Below are positions 62,429 through 64,000 of a stretch of 64,000 bases of DNA, in pieces. Numbering within the stretch: the first letter of the stretch is position 1; each line of letters starts with the position of its first letter. This DNA is from Polaribacter sp. MED152 (GTDB taxonomy: Bacteria > Bacteroidota > Bacteroidia > Flavobacteriales > Flavobacteriaceae). The translations under genes and the position numbers were made by a program. The notes beneath the pieces are model-generated. The model saw nothing but the letters and a program-made list of their open reading frames with translations, was not told where the DNA came from and did not search any database. The stretch spans positions 620,001 to 684,000 of the forward strand of contig NC_020830.1 of the NCBI RefSeq assembly GCF_000152945.2, read 5' to 3'.

Positions 62429-64000
62429 TTAGTTTTTTTTCTTTTCTAAACTTTTATCAATTTTATCTTCTTTCTCCTCTAACTTTTTATCTGCTAGCTC
62501 CTTTTCTTTCTCTGCTTTTTCATTCTGGGCTTTAAAAATTGCATCCCAAAGTTCTCTAAATTGATTAAACTCTTGTGTGAATATAAGCGCAATTCCATTA
62601 ACTATGGTTTGCCCATCAATAACATTTTCAAATTCACTTTTTCTAAAACCTTTTAAACGATATCTACCATCTTCAGACAATTTGTACTCTAAACTTACAT
62701 TACCAATTAACGGAGTTTCATCTCCTGTTTGGCTACTACCTTGCAAATCGACATCACTACCTACCCTAACAGTTAAACGATCATTAAATAACTTTTTCTG
62801 AGCAGTTACTCCTAATTGAGTTCTGTCTGTAGCGTATGTACCTTGGTAATCTGTATAACTGTTTAAATCAAAATCTAACTCAATTCCAGAATTGCCTAAT
62901 ATTTTGTCTGAAAATGCATTTAATTGTCCAGAAACAGCATCATTCAAATTATCTCTAGCTATGGTTGCAAAACCACCAGAACTACCATCACTACCAGAAT
63001 CTGGATAAAATCTATTTAAAACTAACAGCGAAAACACCTGTTTATTCAATTCCTCTTCTTGCTGATTTACCTGCTGCACTCTGCCATAAACTTGACCTCC
63101 AATTGCACCTTGTTCATCTTCTGGCATATCTAAATTAAAAGATATCTTAGGCTGTAATAAATCGCCATCGATATTTAGATAAACATTAAATGGCAAAACT
63201 TGCTTGAATTTATTTTTTACTGATGGATCTTCATCAGAAATTTGAGCGGCCATTAATGGTGATGCTGTGGTTTCTATTTTATATATGGCACTTACATCTA
63301 AACTAGCATCAAAAGGATCTCCAGACCAAGAAACTCTACCTCCAGTAGCTAGATTAAATCTTCTATTTACCAAACCATAAAGATTTAATTCATAATGCCC
63401 AGAAGCAATTTCGAAAGTTCCTGTTAAAGATAATCTTCCATTTGGCACCATGTTAAAAATAAATTCTCCATCACCAGAAACATTAAAATTATCTCCTGTA
63501 TCCTCATCAATTACTACAGTTACAGATGCTTCTTTATTTACATTTAATTTTGCAAAAATATCAAAGCCCGTAATTACAGCCGACTTTTCTTCGGTTTGCG
63601 TAAGAATTGCATCCGGATTTTCTCTATTTACAAAAACCACAACATCATCTCTATTTTCTACACTTGCATAAGCAGTTGGCAAAACATAAGTAACATTGGT
63701 ATCTGAACCTAGAGTTACGTTAGCAGATAATTTTGGTATTTGCAAATCTCCAGTTAAATCTGCATTCGCATTAAAAGTAGCTAAACCATACAATGATGGA
63801 TTATCTTCTTTTTTGGCATTTAAAAGCCTAAAATCTTTAGCTCTTAATTGTAAATCAAATTCAGGATTAATAAAACTTTCTGTTAAGATTTTACCCGATA
63901 ATACTAAAGAATTTCTATTGGCATCTAAAATAGTAAACTTAGATAAATACAGACCTTCATTATCTAAACGTAAGTTTTCATTTTGCAAAGAAAATTTGGT
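62429..64000 (-). CDS. tamB: Translocation/assembly module TamB, C-terminal part (partial)
   Basis: The frame is open to the right edge of the window, so the N-terminal part is missing; 523 codons are visible. This part is the TamB DUF490 region: beta-helical stretches followed by FNVYLNIDGDLLQPKISFNL, DMPEDEQGAIGG-type segment, QVFSLLVLNRFYP and TVRVGSDVDLQG, then a charged Lys/Glu C-terminal tail (about the last 45 residues). TamB spans the periplasm and is anchored in the inner membrane; it is cotranscribed with tamL (3-bp gap). Confidence 0.9.
   Translation of the reverse strand, partial: TKFSLQNENLRLDNEGLYLSKFTILDANRNSLVLSGKILTESFINPEFDLQLRAKDFRLLNAKKEDNPSLYGLATFNANADLTGDLQIPKLSANVTLGSDTNVTYVLPTAYASVENRDDVVVFVNRENPDAILTQTEEKSAVITGFDIFAKLNVNKEASVTVVIDEDTGDNFNVSGDGEFIFNMVPNGRLSLTGTFEIASGHYELNLYGLVNRRFNLATGGRVSWSGDPFDASLDVSAIYKIETTASPLMAAQISDEDPSVKNKFKQVLPFNVYLNIDGDLLQPKISFNLDMPEDEQGAIGGQVYGRVQQVNQQEEELNKQVFSLLVLNRFYPDSGSDGSSGGFATIARDNLNDAVSGQLNAFSDKILGNSGIELDFDLNSYTDYQGTYATDRTQLGVTAQKKLFNDRLTVRVGSDVDLQGSSQTGDETPLIGNVSLEYKLSEDGRYRLKGFRKSEFENVIDGQTIVNGIALIFTQEFNQFRELWDAIFKAQNEKAEKEKELADKKLEEKEDKIDKSLEKKKN

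Noticed and set aside
1..64000. Mobile elements, CRISPR arrays, prophage genes
   Set aside because: No transposase, integrase, phage or Cas protein, no regularly spaced repeats, and no long terminal inverted repeats were seen.

Overview
The window is AT-rich, tightly packed chromosomal DNA from a member of the Bacteroidota, most likely a marine Flavobacteriaceae (Polaribacter/Tenacibaculum type; genus is inference). The grounds are a type IX secretion sorting domain, a fused CcoN-CcoO cytochrome oxidase subunit, the TamL/TamB pair, a gliding-bacterium style ECF sigma/anti-sigma/adhesin operon, promoters of the form TTG-N17-23-TAnnTTTG, A-rich leaders and almost no Shine-Dalgarno sequences. 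I see no tRNA, rRNA, CRISPR array, insertion sequence or prophage.

Layout. 1-12 kb: housekeeping genes (pepT end, acyltransferases, rmuC, small stress proteins with CsbD, a Na+/H+ antiporter, glyA, fumarylacetoacetase, Nudix, lgt, yidD, cysS). 12-14.6 kb: an ECF sigma/anti-sigma/secreted adhesin operon with its own predicted ECF promoter. 14.6-30.6 kb: meaB, a PLP enzyme, an exported methyltransferase, msrA, dnaX (with a programmed-slippage signal), a K+/Na+ antiporter, a DbpA-type helicase, miaE, dps, mscS, two tandem secreted paralogs and mnmE. 30.6-45.1 kb: a putative exopolysaccharide locus with a response-regulator/GT2 fusion, a GT-C membrane protein, an unknown secreted protein, a membrane-anchored GH5-like protein, a GT4, a MOP-type flippase and a TPR/beta-barrel porin, followed by a T9SS cargo protein. 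45.3-48.3 kb: a four-gene signalling operon (CheY-like receiver, H-NOX heme sensor, PAS-GAF histidine kinase, Hpt). 48.4-60.1 kb: the whole microaerobic respiration block (ccoS, ccoNO, ccoQ, ccoP, ccoG, ccoH, a TauE/SafE permease; ccoI-hemN; a Crp/Fnr regulator). 60.1-64 kb: tamL and the 3' part of tamB.

How they may work together. The non-hybrid kinase, the stand-alone receiver and the Hpt protein are exactly the parts of a multistep phosphorelay that still needs a terminal receiver. The only other receiver in the window is fused to a glycosyltransferase at the head of the neighbouring exopolysaccharide locus. I therefore propose, as inference, that NO (or O2) sensed by H-NOX controls polysaccharide synthesis directly at the enzyme level. 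The adjoining cbb3 oxidase genes carry TGAT-N4-ATCA (FNR-type) boxes centred about 41 bp upstream of predicted start sites, fitting control by the Crp/Fnr protein encoded in the same block. A 1.1-kb stretch between ccoS and hemN, which has no ORF over 60 codons, contains two tandem paralogous membrane micro-ORFs (42 and 40 aa) and a structured RNA candidate; these are the least explained features here.
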